A stretch of 35,060 bases of DNA from assembly GCA_944380395.1 (NCBI GenBank), contig CALWHM010000018.1:1-35060 (forward strand), written 5' to 3'. How positions within the stretch are numbered: the first letter of the stretch is position 1; each line of letters begins with the position of its first letter. Positions 6,495 to 13,762 of this stretch are shown in pieces. The position numbers and the translations under genes were made by a program. Source of the DNA: an uncultured Clostridia bacterium (lineage in GTDB: Bacteria > Bacillota > Clostridia > Christensenellales > UBA3700). The notes under the pieces are model-generated. The model did not search any database. It had not been told where the DNA came from and was given only the letters and a program-made list of their open reading frames with translations.

Positions 6495-7211
6495 ATGAAA
6501 ACAGCAATCGTTACGGGCGCTTCGGGCGGCATAGGTTCGCAGATAGCGCAGGAATTGAGCAAAAAAAATTACGCCGTCATCGGCTGTTACCGCAACGGCG
6601 CGGACGTATGCGAAGCCATGGCGGAAGACATCAACAAGTTCGGCGTGTTCGACCCTTACTGCCTGAACTTGCGCAGTGAGAACGAAACGGCGGAGCTTGT
6701 CAAATACGCCGTGAAGACTTACGGCAGGATAGACCTTTTGGTGAATTGCGCGGGTATAGGCGAAATAGCGCCGCTCACTGAGTGCAACCGCTGGGAAGAG
6801 ATCATAGACATAAATTTGAACGGAACGATAAGAATGTGCCGCGCTGTGCTCCCCCATATGTTCAGGCAGGGCGGCGGCAATATAATCAACATATCTTCCG
6901 TGTGGGGCGAATGCGGTTCCGCGTGCGAAGCGCCCTATTCCGCCAGCAAGGGCGGCGTGAACGCATTTACCAAAGCCCTTGCCAAAGAAACGGGCATTAT
7001 GGGCATACGCGTGAACGCGGTGGCGCCCGGCTTTATCGATACGGAAATGAACGCCTCTTTGACCGACCGCGACGTGGACGAAATCCGCGACGACATCCCC
7101 CTAAGGCGGCTGGGCACTCCCGCGGACGTGGCGAAAGCCGTGCTGTTCCTTACCGAAGCGGACTACGTCACGGGGCAGATAATCACCGTGGACGGGGGCT
7201 GGACGATATAG
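6495..7211 (+). CDS. Short-chain dehydrogenase/reductase, FabG-like
   Basis: This classical SDR of 238 residues is an NAD(P)-dependent oxidoreductase with a Rossmann fold. It has the cofactor loop TGASGGIG at 7-14, NCAG at 84-87, the catalytic Ser in NISSVWG (about 134-135), the Tyr148-x3-Lys152 pair in YSASK, and NAVAPGFIDTEM for cofactor closure. It resembles FabG (3-oxoacyl-ACP reductase), but the absence of other fatty-acid genes nearby leaves the substrate open. An in-frame start 33 nt upstream (6462) would lie inside the promoter. The ATG at 6495 fits the family N-terminus and the leaderless promoter. It ends with TAG and a hairpin terminator follows. Confidence 0.85.
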   Translation: MKTAIVTGASGGIGSQIAQELSKKNYAVIGCYRNGADVCEAMAEDINKFGVFDPYCLNLRSENETAELVKYAVKTYGRIDLLVNCAGIGEIAPLTECNRWEEIIDINLNGTIRMCRAVLPHMFRQGGGNIINISSVWGECGSACEAPYSASKGGVNAFTKALAKETGIMGIRVNAVAPGFIDTEMNASLTDRDVDEIRDDIPLRRLGTPADVAKAVLFLTEADYVTGQIITVDGGWTI

Positions 7212-7229
7212 CGCCTGACGAATATAGCA

Positions 7230-7257
7230 AAAAGCGCCTTGCGGGGCGCTTTCTTAT
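7230..7257 (+). terminator. Terminator of the SDR gene
   Basis: AAAGCGCC (7231-7238) pairs with GGCGCTTT (7245-7252) around a 6-nt loop, followed by CTTATTA. It lies 19 nt after the TAG stop codon. Confidence 0.75.
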
Positions 7258-7265
7258 TACCTTAT

Positions 7266-7293
7266 AAAAACGGGGAAGCAAAGCGCTTCCCCG
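7266..7293 (-). terminator. Terminator of the large lipoprotein gene
   Basis: A 9-bp perfect stem (7271-7279 with 7285-7293) and a 5-nt loop are followed on the minus strand by TTTTTATAAG. It faces the SDR terminator, so convergent transcription is closed on both sides. Confidence 0.85.
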
Positions 7294-7315
7294 CGTTAAT
7301 TTTTCCGAACCCGTA

Positions 7316-10300
7316 TTAAATGGTCACGGTCACGGTCGCGCAGGATACCGCAGCGCCGCTTGAATTTGTGACGACATACTTGACCAACGCGGTGCCGCTG
7401 AGTCCGAATCTGCCCGCGCCGTCCGTCACGTAAACGGTAACCGTATATCCGCCTTCAAGCGCAGTCTGCTCCACGCCGTACACGACTTTGCTCTCCTTGC
7501 CGCCCGTCACGATAACGCCCTGAGTGGAAGGCGTGCCGCCTACGATGACACTCTCTTTGAAGTTCTCCACATAAAGCGCGCCTTCAAGCACGGGAGTTTG
7601 ATAGCTTGCAGCCTTTGCAAAGCCGTTTGCGGTGAGAGTTTCGTTATTCAAGCCGGCAAGGCTTCCGCCCTGCTGTCCGCCGTTATAGTCGTACATAAAG
7701 CAGTTTTCGGGCGTTTGCGCTCCCCATACAAAGGAAGGTGCGGTGTTTTGTATCCTGGTGGTGCCCGCGCTGTAAGCATAGCTTATCGTGCCGCTGTTTG
7801 CCACCGCAAAACCGCCCGCCTGTTTGCTGCCGCTCACCCTGGCTATCGCATACGCCTTGGTTATGCTGCCGGTATTATTGCCGACAAAGCCGCCCGCATA
7901 CTCCGCGCGCACTTCTCCGATATTGCCGTACGCGCCCGCGGTGAACTTGCTGCCGTAATAGCTTGAGGTTATCTGTCCGCCGTTGATACCGACAAAGCCG
8001 CCCGTATAGACCGTCTTTGTGGCGTCCGTCTTCACGTTGCCGGTTGCGTAGCTGCTCTCTATGCTGCCTTCGTTAAAGCCGACAAAGCCGCCTACCGCCG
8101 TATTATCCAAAGCGGTGTTGGTCAAAGTGACTTGTCCGCGGTGCGAGCTTGCGCTTATACTGCCGCCGCTTGCGTTATGACCGACAAGTCCGCCCACATA
8201 AGCGGTGTTGTCCTCTCCCTCCTGCCCTTCATCAAGCTTGGAATAGGCGGTGGCGTTAACGGCTATATCGCTTTCGCAGGCGATTATCTTTCCGTTATTT
8301 ACCGCCGCTATCACGCCCGACGTATTGATCGGGGTAAAGCTGCCGCTGACGAACACGTATTCTATCGTGCCGTTATTTTCGCCCGCGATAACCGCAGACG
8401 TGCTTACGCGCTGATACTTTTCTTCGTCTTCCGTGGCCTCTTCGTCTTCCGTGGCTTCCTGTCCCGGTACGGTGTAAGAATATTCTCCGTCCGAAACGGT
8501 GACGTCAAGGAAGTTCACGTGGCTTATGGTCCCGCCGAATACGGGGAACATAGCGTAATTTTCCGTGAAGTCGGCGCACGCGCTCTCATGCTCTTCCGCG
8601 CGGGCATACTCCAAAGCGGCTTTATTGAGCACAAACAAATTGCTTATCGTATACTCGCCCGAACGTGTGACGCCCTCGTATTCTATCTCCGCGCTCTTTA
8701 TAACGCCCTTGAACTCCGCATTATCCAGCGCAAGCCATGCGTTATTCGAAAAATCTATATCCTCCGCCAAAATAAAGGTCTTGCCCGAGCAGTCGGACCC
8801 CGTGAGCATCAGTTTCTGGATATACATCAGTTGGGCGCGCGCCGAAGCGTATATACCCTTTTTATCATCCTCTTCATCTCTCACGTAAGTGGTCTTTATC
8901 GTGTACGTATTGCCGCTTTCGTCGGCTTCCGGCTCGCAGGCGGAGAGATAGGAAACGGGAAGAGTCAGACTTTTGCCCGCCACGCGTGCGGTAACATTGC
9001 CCGTAGCGCCCTCATCGGTATGGCTAACGTCTGTGTTTTGATAATAGCAAGCCTGCACCTGCACATTGAAATATCTGCCGTACAGATTGGAAGAATTCTG
9101 ATTATGCGTGGGCTTTGCCCCGTCCTCCGCAGCGGAATGGAATATCCTTTCCAGCGAATAGGTGAGCAGATAGCCGTCCCCTTCTTCCTGCAAAGTAGCC
9201 GCCTCGTATTCGTCCGAACCCGTGCGGATCACCACTTTATCCGCATTGTCGCCCGTGCCGAGTTCCAGCCTTACGGAAGCGGTTATGTCGGACAGAGAGT
9301 TAGCCGAAGAGGTGTTGACGGAAGAGAGCACTATTTTGAACATATTGGCGCTGTTCAAAACGTCCTTGGTGAAACGAATGTACAGCGTATCGGTTATTCC
9401 GCACTTGGAAGCGTTTATATCTTTGAAATCGATATTCACCGCGTCGCCCTCGGGCATAGCGCTGCCCGTTTGGGGAGTTGCCACCACCGTTGCCGTATAA
9501 AGGCGGGTGGACTCGTTTGCCTCGTCTGCGGTGCACACGTTCACCCTGGGAGATGAGTAGTATATGCTTTCGTCGCCGTTCGCCCTTACGGTTATAAGGT
9601 ATTCGCCCGGTTCGGTCATATTCAGATTGCTGAGCGTGGTGTTTTGCGCCGTGCCGGAAGAAGATTTATAGGAGTAGTCCGCCTCGTGCTCTTTGGCATA
9701 TTCTTCGATGTTCTTGAAGAGGGACAGCGCGCTGTCGTTCGTCGTATCTTCGTCCGTCGCGTCTATCTTCCACGCCTCCACGGTTATGGAAGAAGCTTTG
9801 GACACCTGCGTCCATCTGAGCCTTTGCACTGTTTCACTTGTGAAAGAGTACTTGGTGATGAGCGGATTTGTAAGCTGAGCGGTGACGTTCACGCTCGTTT
9901 TCGACCAGGAAGAAGGGATATCGTTGCCCTCTTTGGGAGCGTTGGCGCGCACCTGAACGGTGTATTTTCCCGGTTTGTCTGCAAATTTCACCGCGGTTTC
10001 GTTGTTATCGGAGTCTTTTTCCGTATATGATTCGTACCAATTGGAAGTGGAAGCGGTCGTAGTATCCAGCAACAGGGTATCTCCGCTCAATATCTGCACG
10101 GCGTAATCCGCCGCGCCCTCGACCGCGTCGAAGGTGACGCGCAAGCCCTTAACGCCCGTACCCGCCTGCGCTTCCGCATACTCGGCTTTCACGTTCTGAG
10201 GATTGCCGTACTGCTCTCCGCGCACATAGGTGTATTCGGCAACGTCGCTGTCCTGATGGACGGGGTTGCCGCTCACGTCCACATCCTCATCGTCGGCAAG

Positions 10301-10621
10301 CGCCTGCACGTGAATGGTGTAAGTGCCCTTTTCCGTTATGCCTGCAAGCGACTGCGACGGAGTTACGGGCGTGCCGTTATCGTTGGTTTTCGCGGGAATG
10401 TTGTTCACGTTGCTGCGGACCCCTTGCTCGTCCGTGATATAAAAATCGTAAGCAACGGCGTTTTCCACCGGCGTCCAAGTGAGCGTCTGCGTATCCTTAT
10501 TCACGGTAAATCCCGTGGGCGCGTCCAGCTTGCCGGTATTATCGCAAGCGGCAAACGCCGCCGTCATACCCAGCGCAAGACACAAAATTATTATCAATGC
10601 CAAAACTTTCTTTCTCATCAT
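7316..10621 (-). CDS. Large surface lipoprotein with FN3-like domains and GLUG repeats
   Basis: This 1101-residue exported protein has an N-terminal signal with a basic start (MMRKK), a hydrophobic core and a lipobox-like FAAC with Cys26 as the likely lipidated residue. Phe at -3 is unusual. Fibronectin-III-like segments follow at about 30-130, 137-245 and 250-360, then a mixed beta region. Around 808-950 there are at least five GLUG-type repeats (GGLVGHN, GGFVGFN, GGFVGIN, GGFVGNN, GGFAVAN, each followed by an SI/QI/TI-containing beta strand). GLUG repeats occur in adhesins and other surface proteins of gut bacteria. The ligand is unknown. ATGATG start codons follow GGGAAG, and the leader is about 47 nt. 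The gene stands alone with its own promoter and terminator. Confidence 0.85.
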   Translation of the reverse strand: MMRKKVLALIIILCLALGMTAAFAACDNTGKLDAPTGFTVNKDTQTLTWTPVENAVAYDFYITDEQGVRSNVNNIPAKTNDNGTPVTPSQSLAGITEKGTYTIHVQALADDEDVDVSGNPVHQDSDVAEYTYVRGEQYGNPQNVKAEYAEAQAGTGVKGLRVTFDAVEGAADYAVQILSGDTLLLDTTTASTSNWYESYTEKDSDNNETAVKFADKPGKYTVQVRANAPKEGNDIPSSWSKTSVNVTAQLTNPLITKYSFTSETVQRLRWTQVSKASSITVEAWKIDATDEDTTNDSALSLFKNIEEYAKEHEADYSYKSSSGTAQNTTLSNLNMTEPGEYLITVRANGDESIYYSSPRVNVCTADEANESTRLYTATVVATPQTGSAMPEGDAVNIDFKDINASKCGITDTLYIRFTKDVLNSANMFKIVLSSVNTSSANSLSDITASVRLELGTGDNADKVVIRTGSDEYEAATLQEEGDGYLLTYSLERIFHSAAEDGAKPTHNQNSSNLYGRYFNVQVQACYYQNTDVSHTDEGATGNVTARVAGKSLTLPVSYLSACEPEADESGNTYTIKTTYVRDEEDDKKGIYASARAQLMYIQKLMLTGSDCSGKTFILAEDIDFSNNAWLALDNAEFKGVIKSAEIEYEGVTRSGEYTISNLFVLNKAALEYARAEEHESACADFTENYAMFPVFGGTISHVNFLDVTVSDGEYSYTVPGQEATEDEEATEDEEKYQRVSTSAVIAGENNGTIEYVFVSGSFTPINTSGVIAAVNNGKIIACESDIAVNATAYSKLDEGQEGEDNTAYVGGLVGHNASGGSISASSHRGQVTLTNTALDNTAVGGFVGFNEGSIESSYATGNVKTDATKTVYTGGFVGINGGQITSSYYGSKFTAGAYGNIGEVRAEYAGGFVGNNTGSITKAYAIARVSGSKQAGGFAVANSGTISYAYSAGTTRIQNTAPSFVWGAQTPENCFMYDYNGGQQGGSLAGLNNETLTANGFAKAASYQTPVLEGALYVENFKESVIVGGTPSTQGVIVTGGKESKVVYGVEQTALEGGYTVTVYVTDGAGRFGLSGTALVKYVVTNSSGAAVSCATVTVTI

Positions 10622-10638
10622 TCTTCCCGAATTACTGC

Positions 10639-10659
10639 CTGCCGCAAACTCTGCGACAG
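10639..10659 (-). promoter_or_regulatory. Hairpin in the leader of the lipoprotein mRNA
   Basis: CTGCCGCA (10639-10646) can pair with TGCGACAG (10652-10659), 8 bp including one G-U pair, around a 5-nt loop. It sits between the promoter and the ribosome binding site. It lacks a T-run, so it is not a terminator and may only stabilise the mRNA. Confidence 0.4.
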
Positions 10660-10674
10660 ATATACTTTTCTAAT

Positions 10675-10703
10675 ATAATACCAAAATGCCTGATATTTTT
10701 CAA
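10675..10703 (-). promoter_or_regulatory. Promoter of the lipoprotein gene
   Basis: On the minus strand there is TTGAAA (10698-10703), a 17-bp spacer and TATTAT (10675-10680). Transcription should start near 10668, about 47 nt before the ATG. Confidence 0.65.
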
Positions 10704-10736
10704 CCTTATTATCGTTTATTTTATAACTTTTTATGT

Positions 10737-10765
10737 AAAAAATATCGCGCGGCGGGCGCGCGATA
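10737..10765 (-). terminator. Terminator of the glycosidase gene
   Basis: The 9-bp stem TATCGCGCG/CGCGCGATA (10743-10751 with 10757-10765) has a 5-nt loop. On the minus strand it is followed by TTTTTTACAT, about 20 nt after the stop codon. Confidence 0.85.
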
Positions 10766-10783
10766 CTTTTATGATGTAACCAC

Positions 10784-12649
10784 TCAATCGGAAAAGCTGT
10801 CCGAAAATTTTATTTCAAAGGGCGCAAGCTTTCCGCTCACCCTGCCCGCACCGGGCAGTTCAAAGGAGTATTCCTTCTCCGAATCGCCCGCATTGCGCAG
10901 CATAAGCGCGTAGTCTTTTCCGTCAAATGCAATATATCCGTACACTTCGCCCTTGGCGGGATCTCCGCCGAAAAATTCCGAATGGCTGAGCACTCCGTAA
11001 TGCTTTTCCGCCCATTCCAGCGTGCGTGCGGCTATGTTCCACTTGTCCCCGTCCATCATAGAAGGAGAGAAGTATACTTCCGCAAGTCCGCTGCCGCGCA
11101 TCATACAGCATTTGAGATAGAGCGCGAACTGCTCGTCCGTATATACGACCGTCTTGTGTGACGGCGCGGGAAGCGGCGGATTGTAATTGCGTTCCGCATA
11201 GCACGGCTCGTGGTTGTAAAGATGCGCCGCGGGGAACTGCACCTGCCTGACTTCAAACAGGTCGCGGTAACGCGAGTCGCGGTAATTGAGGCATTGTGAA
11301 AGATTGTCGCCCTTGCCGATGTAATACATATCCGAAGCGTTGTTCATCCACACATAGTCCGCCCATTTCAAAAAGAAGGGAGAACAATGCGTATATGAAG
11401 TTATATTCAGACACACGTCGGGACAAACGCTGCGTATATGTTCAAAACCTTTGCACCAGCACTCCCACAGATAGGTATAAAACGCCTTGCCCGTCAAGCC
11501 GCGCGCGGGCGGATGGTTGTGGTCTTTGGCGTAGCACGGACTTATGGCAAAGCCGTCTATCTTGAAGTAGCGCACGTTGTATTTTACGCAGAAGTCCGCC
11601 ATAAGCGCGCACAAGTCTTTAACGTACTTGGCGTCCGCCGTGCATATGTCGCGCGAAAGCGCGTTTTTGTGGTACCCTATCTTTTTCAGATGTGAAGCGT
11701 ATACGGGCGTTTGAGTCGTGTATCCGCCGCGCGGACCGAACCACACGCCGAAGGAGGAGGAAAACGAGCGCGTAAGCTCCGCCTCTTTGGTGAACCCCTC
11801 CTTGAATTTATCATTGAACGCCCAAAACTCAGGCTTGTCGTACTCCGTCCAGCCGTCGTCCACCACATAGCAGTCCAGCGGTCTGAGCCCTGCATTCTTA
11901 AAGCCCTCATACACGGCGGTAAAGGAAGATTTTATATTGTTAGGGTCTATGTCAAGCATATTGTCGTACCAGCTGTTAAACTGGATACGGAAGCGCTCCG
12001 GGCGCGAGAATGTGCGCACATAGCGGAAGAAGTCGCGGCGCATTGCGGTAAATTCCGCCTTTTCTCCGCCGCCCAGAATGACAGACGGAGGCGTGTATGC
12101 TCCGTCCTCACTCACCTCAGAGAACTTTTTGCCCGCATAATAACGCATACGCACCCTGCCGCCCTCTATCGTGTTTTCCCCCATAGGGCTTTCAATTGCG
12201 GTGAATATGTCCCCGCTGTACACGGGCTGACCCATCGCGGCGATTTTCGCCGGCTGAAAGACGCGCTTGCCCACGGGCGCACACCACGAAAAAGCGGCGC
12301 CCGCCTCACCGCAGCCGAACTGCACGTACTCTATAAACACGTCCTTTTCAAACTTGAAAGAAAAAGTTTGGCGCAATATATCTCCCGCGCAGGAACACTC
12401 GCAGACCGCGAAAAAACCGTCCGCCCGCGCGATGTATCCGCTCTCAGTCTGCTTGATGTCGCAATCCGCGGAAGATACAAATTTAACGACCGAAAAAATG
12501 CTTGAAGAATTTTTATAGCATACGATAAATTCGTCCTGCGGCGCAAGGGCATATTCCGCCCCGCTAAGGGCGTTTTTCACCTTTCCGCCCGTAAGGCGCC
12601 CGTCCTTGATAAAGAGCGATTTTTTTACACTTTTTGCAGTAAATTCCAT
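10784..12649 (-). CDS. GH-D clan glycosidase, alpha-galactosidase-like (GH36/GH27 type)
   Basis: This 621-residue protein has no signal peptide, so it acts in the cytoplasm on imported sugars. An N-terminal beta-sandwich (about 1-210) precedes a TIM barrel with NSWYDN (about 228), CYVVDDGW with Asp264-Asp265, and YFKIDGF, where Asp365 corresponds to the catalytic nucleophile of GH-D alpha-galactosidases. The later NNASDM is a likely acid/base site. A C-terminal beta domain follows from about 540. The pattern supports retaining cleavage of alpha-linked galactose or N-acetylgalactosamine, and the exact substrate cannot be read. The ATG has AGAGGGA about 6 nt upstream. The gene is divergent from an XRE regulator, and the 185-bp gap holds promoters for both, which suggests but does not prove control by that regulator. 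No transporter is adjacent. Confidence 0.8.
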   Translation of the reverse strand: MEFTAKSVKKSLFIKDGRLTGGKVKNALSGAEYALAPQDEFIVCYKNSSSIFSVVKFVSSADCDIKQTESGYIARADGFFAVCECSCAGDILRQTFSFKFEKDVFIEYVQFGCGEAGAAFSWCAPVGKRVFQPAKIAAMGQPVYSGDIFTAIESPMGENTIEGGRVRMRYYAGKKFSEVSEDGAYTPPSVILGGGEKAEFTAMRRDFFRYVRTFSRPERFRIQFNSWYDNMLDIDPNNIKSSFTAVYEGFKNAGLRPLDCYVVDDGWTEYDKPEFWAFNDKFKEGFTKEAELTRSFSSSFGVWFGPRGGYTTQTPVYASHLKKIGYHKNALSRDICTADAKYVKDLCALMADFCVKYNVRYFKIDGFAISPCYAKDHNHPPARGLTGKAFYTYLWECWCKGFEHIRSVCPDVCLNITSYTHCSPFFLKWADYVWMNNASDMYYIGKGDNLSQCLNYRDSRYRDLFEVRQVQFPAAHLYNHEPCYAERNYNPPLPAPSHKTVVYTDEQFALYLKCCMMRGSGLAEVYFSPSMMDGDKWNIAARTLEWAEKHYGVLSHSEFFGGDPAKGEVYGYIAFDGKDYALMLRNAGDSEKEYSFELPGAGRVSGKLAPFEIKFSDSFSD

Positions 12650-12720
12650 ATTTTCCCTCTGTTTTACGGCAAGATTTGCGAAATTACATTGAAAAATATC
12701 ACTTATATGCCTTTTATTAT

Positions 12721-12749
12721 ATGATATTATACTGTTAAAATATTGTCAA
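12721..12749 (-). promoter_or_regulatory. Promoter of the glycosidase gene
   Basis: On the minus strand there is a consensus TTGACA (12744-12749), a 17-bp spacer and TATCAT (12721-12726). TATAAT hexamers nearby have poor spacing to this -35 box. The leader would be about 65 nt. The very AT-rich sequence 12715-12745 contains an imperfect 17-bp palindrome (12716-12732) that could be an operator. Confidence 0.6.
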
Positions 12750-12769
12750 TGATTATTGAGGAAAAATCA

Positions 12770-12798
12770 TTGAAATTTATCACCTTCTGTGTTATAAT
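12770..12798 (+). promoter_or_regulatory. Promoter of the XRE regulator gene
   Basis: There is TTGAAA (12770-12775), a 17-bp spacer and TATAAT (12793-12798). The leader is about 30 nt and ends with GAGGGAG before ATG 12835. Its -35 box lies only about 20 bp from the divergent glycosidase promoter. Confidence 0.7.
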
Positions 12799-12834
12799 GT
12801 CTTTCGTAATCAAATTGTATCCGAGGGAGATATT

Positions 12835-13050
12835 ATGACGGATTTTGCAAAGAATCTCAGACTGCTGCGCAAGCAAAACAGAATGTCGCAATTTATGCTG
12901 GCAGACAAATTGGGCGTTTCTCAACGCACCGTTTCTCACTACGAAAACGGCTCTTCCGAGCCTTCCTTACAGATTTTGTGCCGCATAGCGCGCATCTTCA
13001 AAGTGTCCGTGGACGAACTTTTGGGATTTGTGCTCAAAGACGAGGACTGA
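12835..13050 (+). CDS. XRE-family HTH transcriptional regulator
   Basis: This 71-residue protein is essentially one Cro/C1-type helix-turn-helix domain: FAKNLRLLRKQNRMSQFMLADKLGVSQRTVSHYENGSSEPSLQILCRIARIFKVSVDELLG, with the recognition helix around SQRTVSHYE (about 29-37). No ligand-binding domain is present, so it probably works as a dimer whose activity is set by another factor or by its own level. The start has GGGAG about 7 nt upstream. It is divergent from the glycosidase gene and is followed directly by a strong terminator. It is a candidate regulator of the shared intergenic region. Confidence 0.9.
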   Translation: MTDFAKNLRLLRKQNRMSQFMLADKLGVSQRTVSHYENGSSEPSLQILCRIARIFKVSVDELLGFVLKDED

Positions 13051-13070
13051 ACTTTACCGCACATAACGCG

Positions 13071-13095
13071 CCGCGCCGACAAGGCGCGGTTTTTT
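13071..13095 (+). terminator. Terminator of the XRE gene
   Basis: CCGCGCC (13071-13077) pairs with GGCGCGG (13083-13089) around GACAA, followed by six T. It lies 20 nt after the stop codon. Confidence 0.9.
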
Positions 13096-13210
13096 ACTGC
13101 CCTTTCACAAGAAATAATAACGCGCCGACACTATCGCGCCAAGCAAACCGCTTTAACTCCTATAAATTTTTATTATCAATATATAAAATAAGAATGTATA
13201 CTTCTTTTTT

Positions 13211-13239
13211 TTGAGATTTTCGTCAAAAACTTTTTTAAT
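13211..13239 (+). promoter_or_regulatory. Possible promoter of the 81-residue gene
   Basis: There is TTGAGA (13211-13216), a 17-bp spacer and TTTAAT (13234-13239), which would give a leader of about 58 nt. The match is modest in an AT-rich stretch, and a sporulation-type sigma factor cannot be excluded. Confidence 0.35.
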
Positions 13240-13303
13240 ATGACATATATCTGCATATTAACGGCGGTATATTGTAACTACCAACAACAAAGGAGTCTAC
13301 TTT

Positions 13304-13549
13304 ATGAACTATACCGTTTACGATCGCGCCGAACGCGCCGCAATACGCAGCAACAAAAGAGGGGGCGGAATTAGCTCCGCGGACAAGATGTTTTTGGACA
13401 GCGCCGTGCGCCGCCAGGAACTTGCGATGAAGGACCTTTTCCTGCTTGCGGACAGATACCCCGGGCTTATCCCTTCCGAAGCCTTGGGCGGACTTTACGC
13501 GATAAACACCCTGCTGCAAGACTGCAAGGAGAGCGCGATAAGAAGATAA
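13304..13549 (+). CDS. Small unrecognised protein, 81 residues
   Basis: The protein has a basic N-terminal part (YDRAERAAIRSNKRGGG) and then an amphipathic, probably all-helical region (KMFLDSAVRRQELAMKDLFLL, EALGGLYAINTLLQDC). It has no membrane segment or signal. AAAGGAG precedes the ATG by 8 nt, and the codon choice matches the surrounding core genes, so it is very likely translated. I do not recognise the family. It is transcribed alone, between the XRE gene and the TetR-controlled operon, and three hairpins follow, the last of them a clear terminator. A DNA- or RNA-binding or spore-related small protein would fit the composition, but that is a guess. Confidence 0.75.
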   Translation: MNYTVYDRAERAAIRSNKRGGGISSADKMFLDSAVRRQELAMKDLFLLADRYPGLIPSEALGGLYAINTLLQDCKESAIRR

Positions 13550-13561
13550 CTCATCACCTAT

Positions 13562-13638
13562 GACGGAGTTTCCGTCGCATATTTTCCCTACTTGTCCGCA
13601 CAAAGCGGACGCGGGGCGCCTTCCCGGCGCCCTTTTTT
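13562..13638 (+). terminator. Three consecutive hairpins ending in a rho-independent terminator
   Basis: GACGGA/TCCGTC (13562-13576), GTCCGC/GCGGAC (13594-13610) and GGGCGCC/GGCGCCC (13614-13620 with 13626-13632, loop TTCCC, then six T) follow the 81-residue gene. Only the last has a T-run. The first two may protect the 3' end. Confidence 0.85.
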
Positions 13639-13684
13639 CCCGCAATTTTGCGAAAGAGTTTGGAAAATTTTACTTTTTTTCATA

Positions 13685-13737
13685 TTGACAAAGTGTCAGA
13701 ACGGGTATATAATATAGTTGCTGACAAAGTGTCAGAA
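13685..13737 (+). promoter_or_regulatory. Promoter with two identical TetR-type operators
   Basis: The promoter is consensus TTGACA (13685-13690), a 17-bp spacer and TATAAT (13708-13713). Two copies of the palindrome TGACA-AAG-TGTCA lie at 13686-13698, covering the -35 box, and 13722-13734, just after the expected start point near 13720. The identity extends to TGACAAAGTGTCAGAA and the copies are 36 bp apart. The placement is that of a repressor operator, and the TetR protein at the end of the operon is the likely ligand (inference). Confidence 0.85.
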
Positions 13738-13762
13738 TGAAGATCACGGAGGAATATAACAT

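Noticed and set aside
8132-9556. 474-codon open frame antisense to the lipoprotein gene
   Set aside because: Low-complexity composition, no family, no promoter or ribosome binding site, and the opposite strand has a coherent exported protein.
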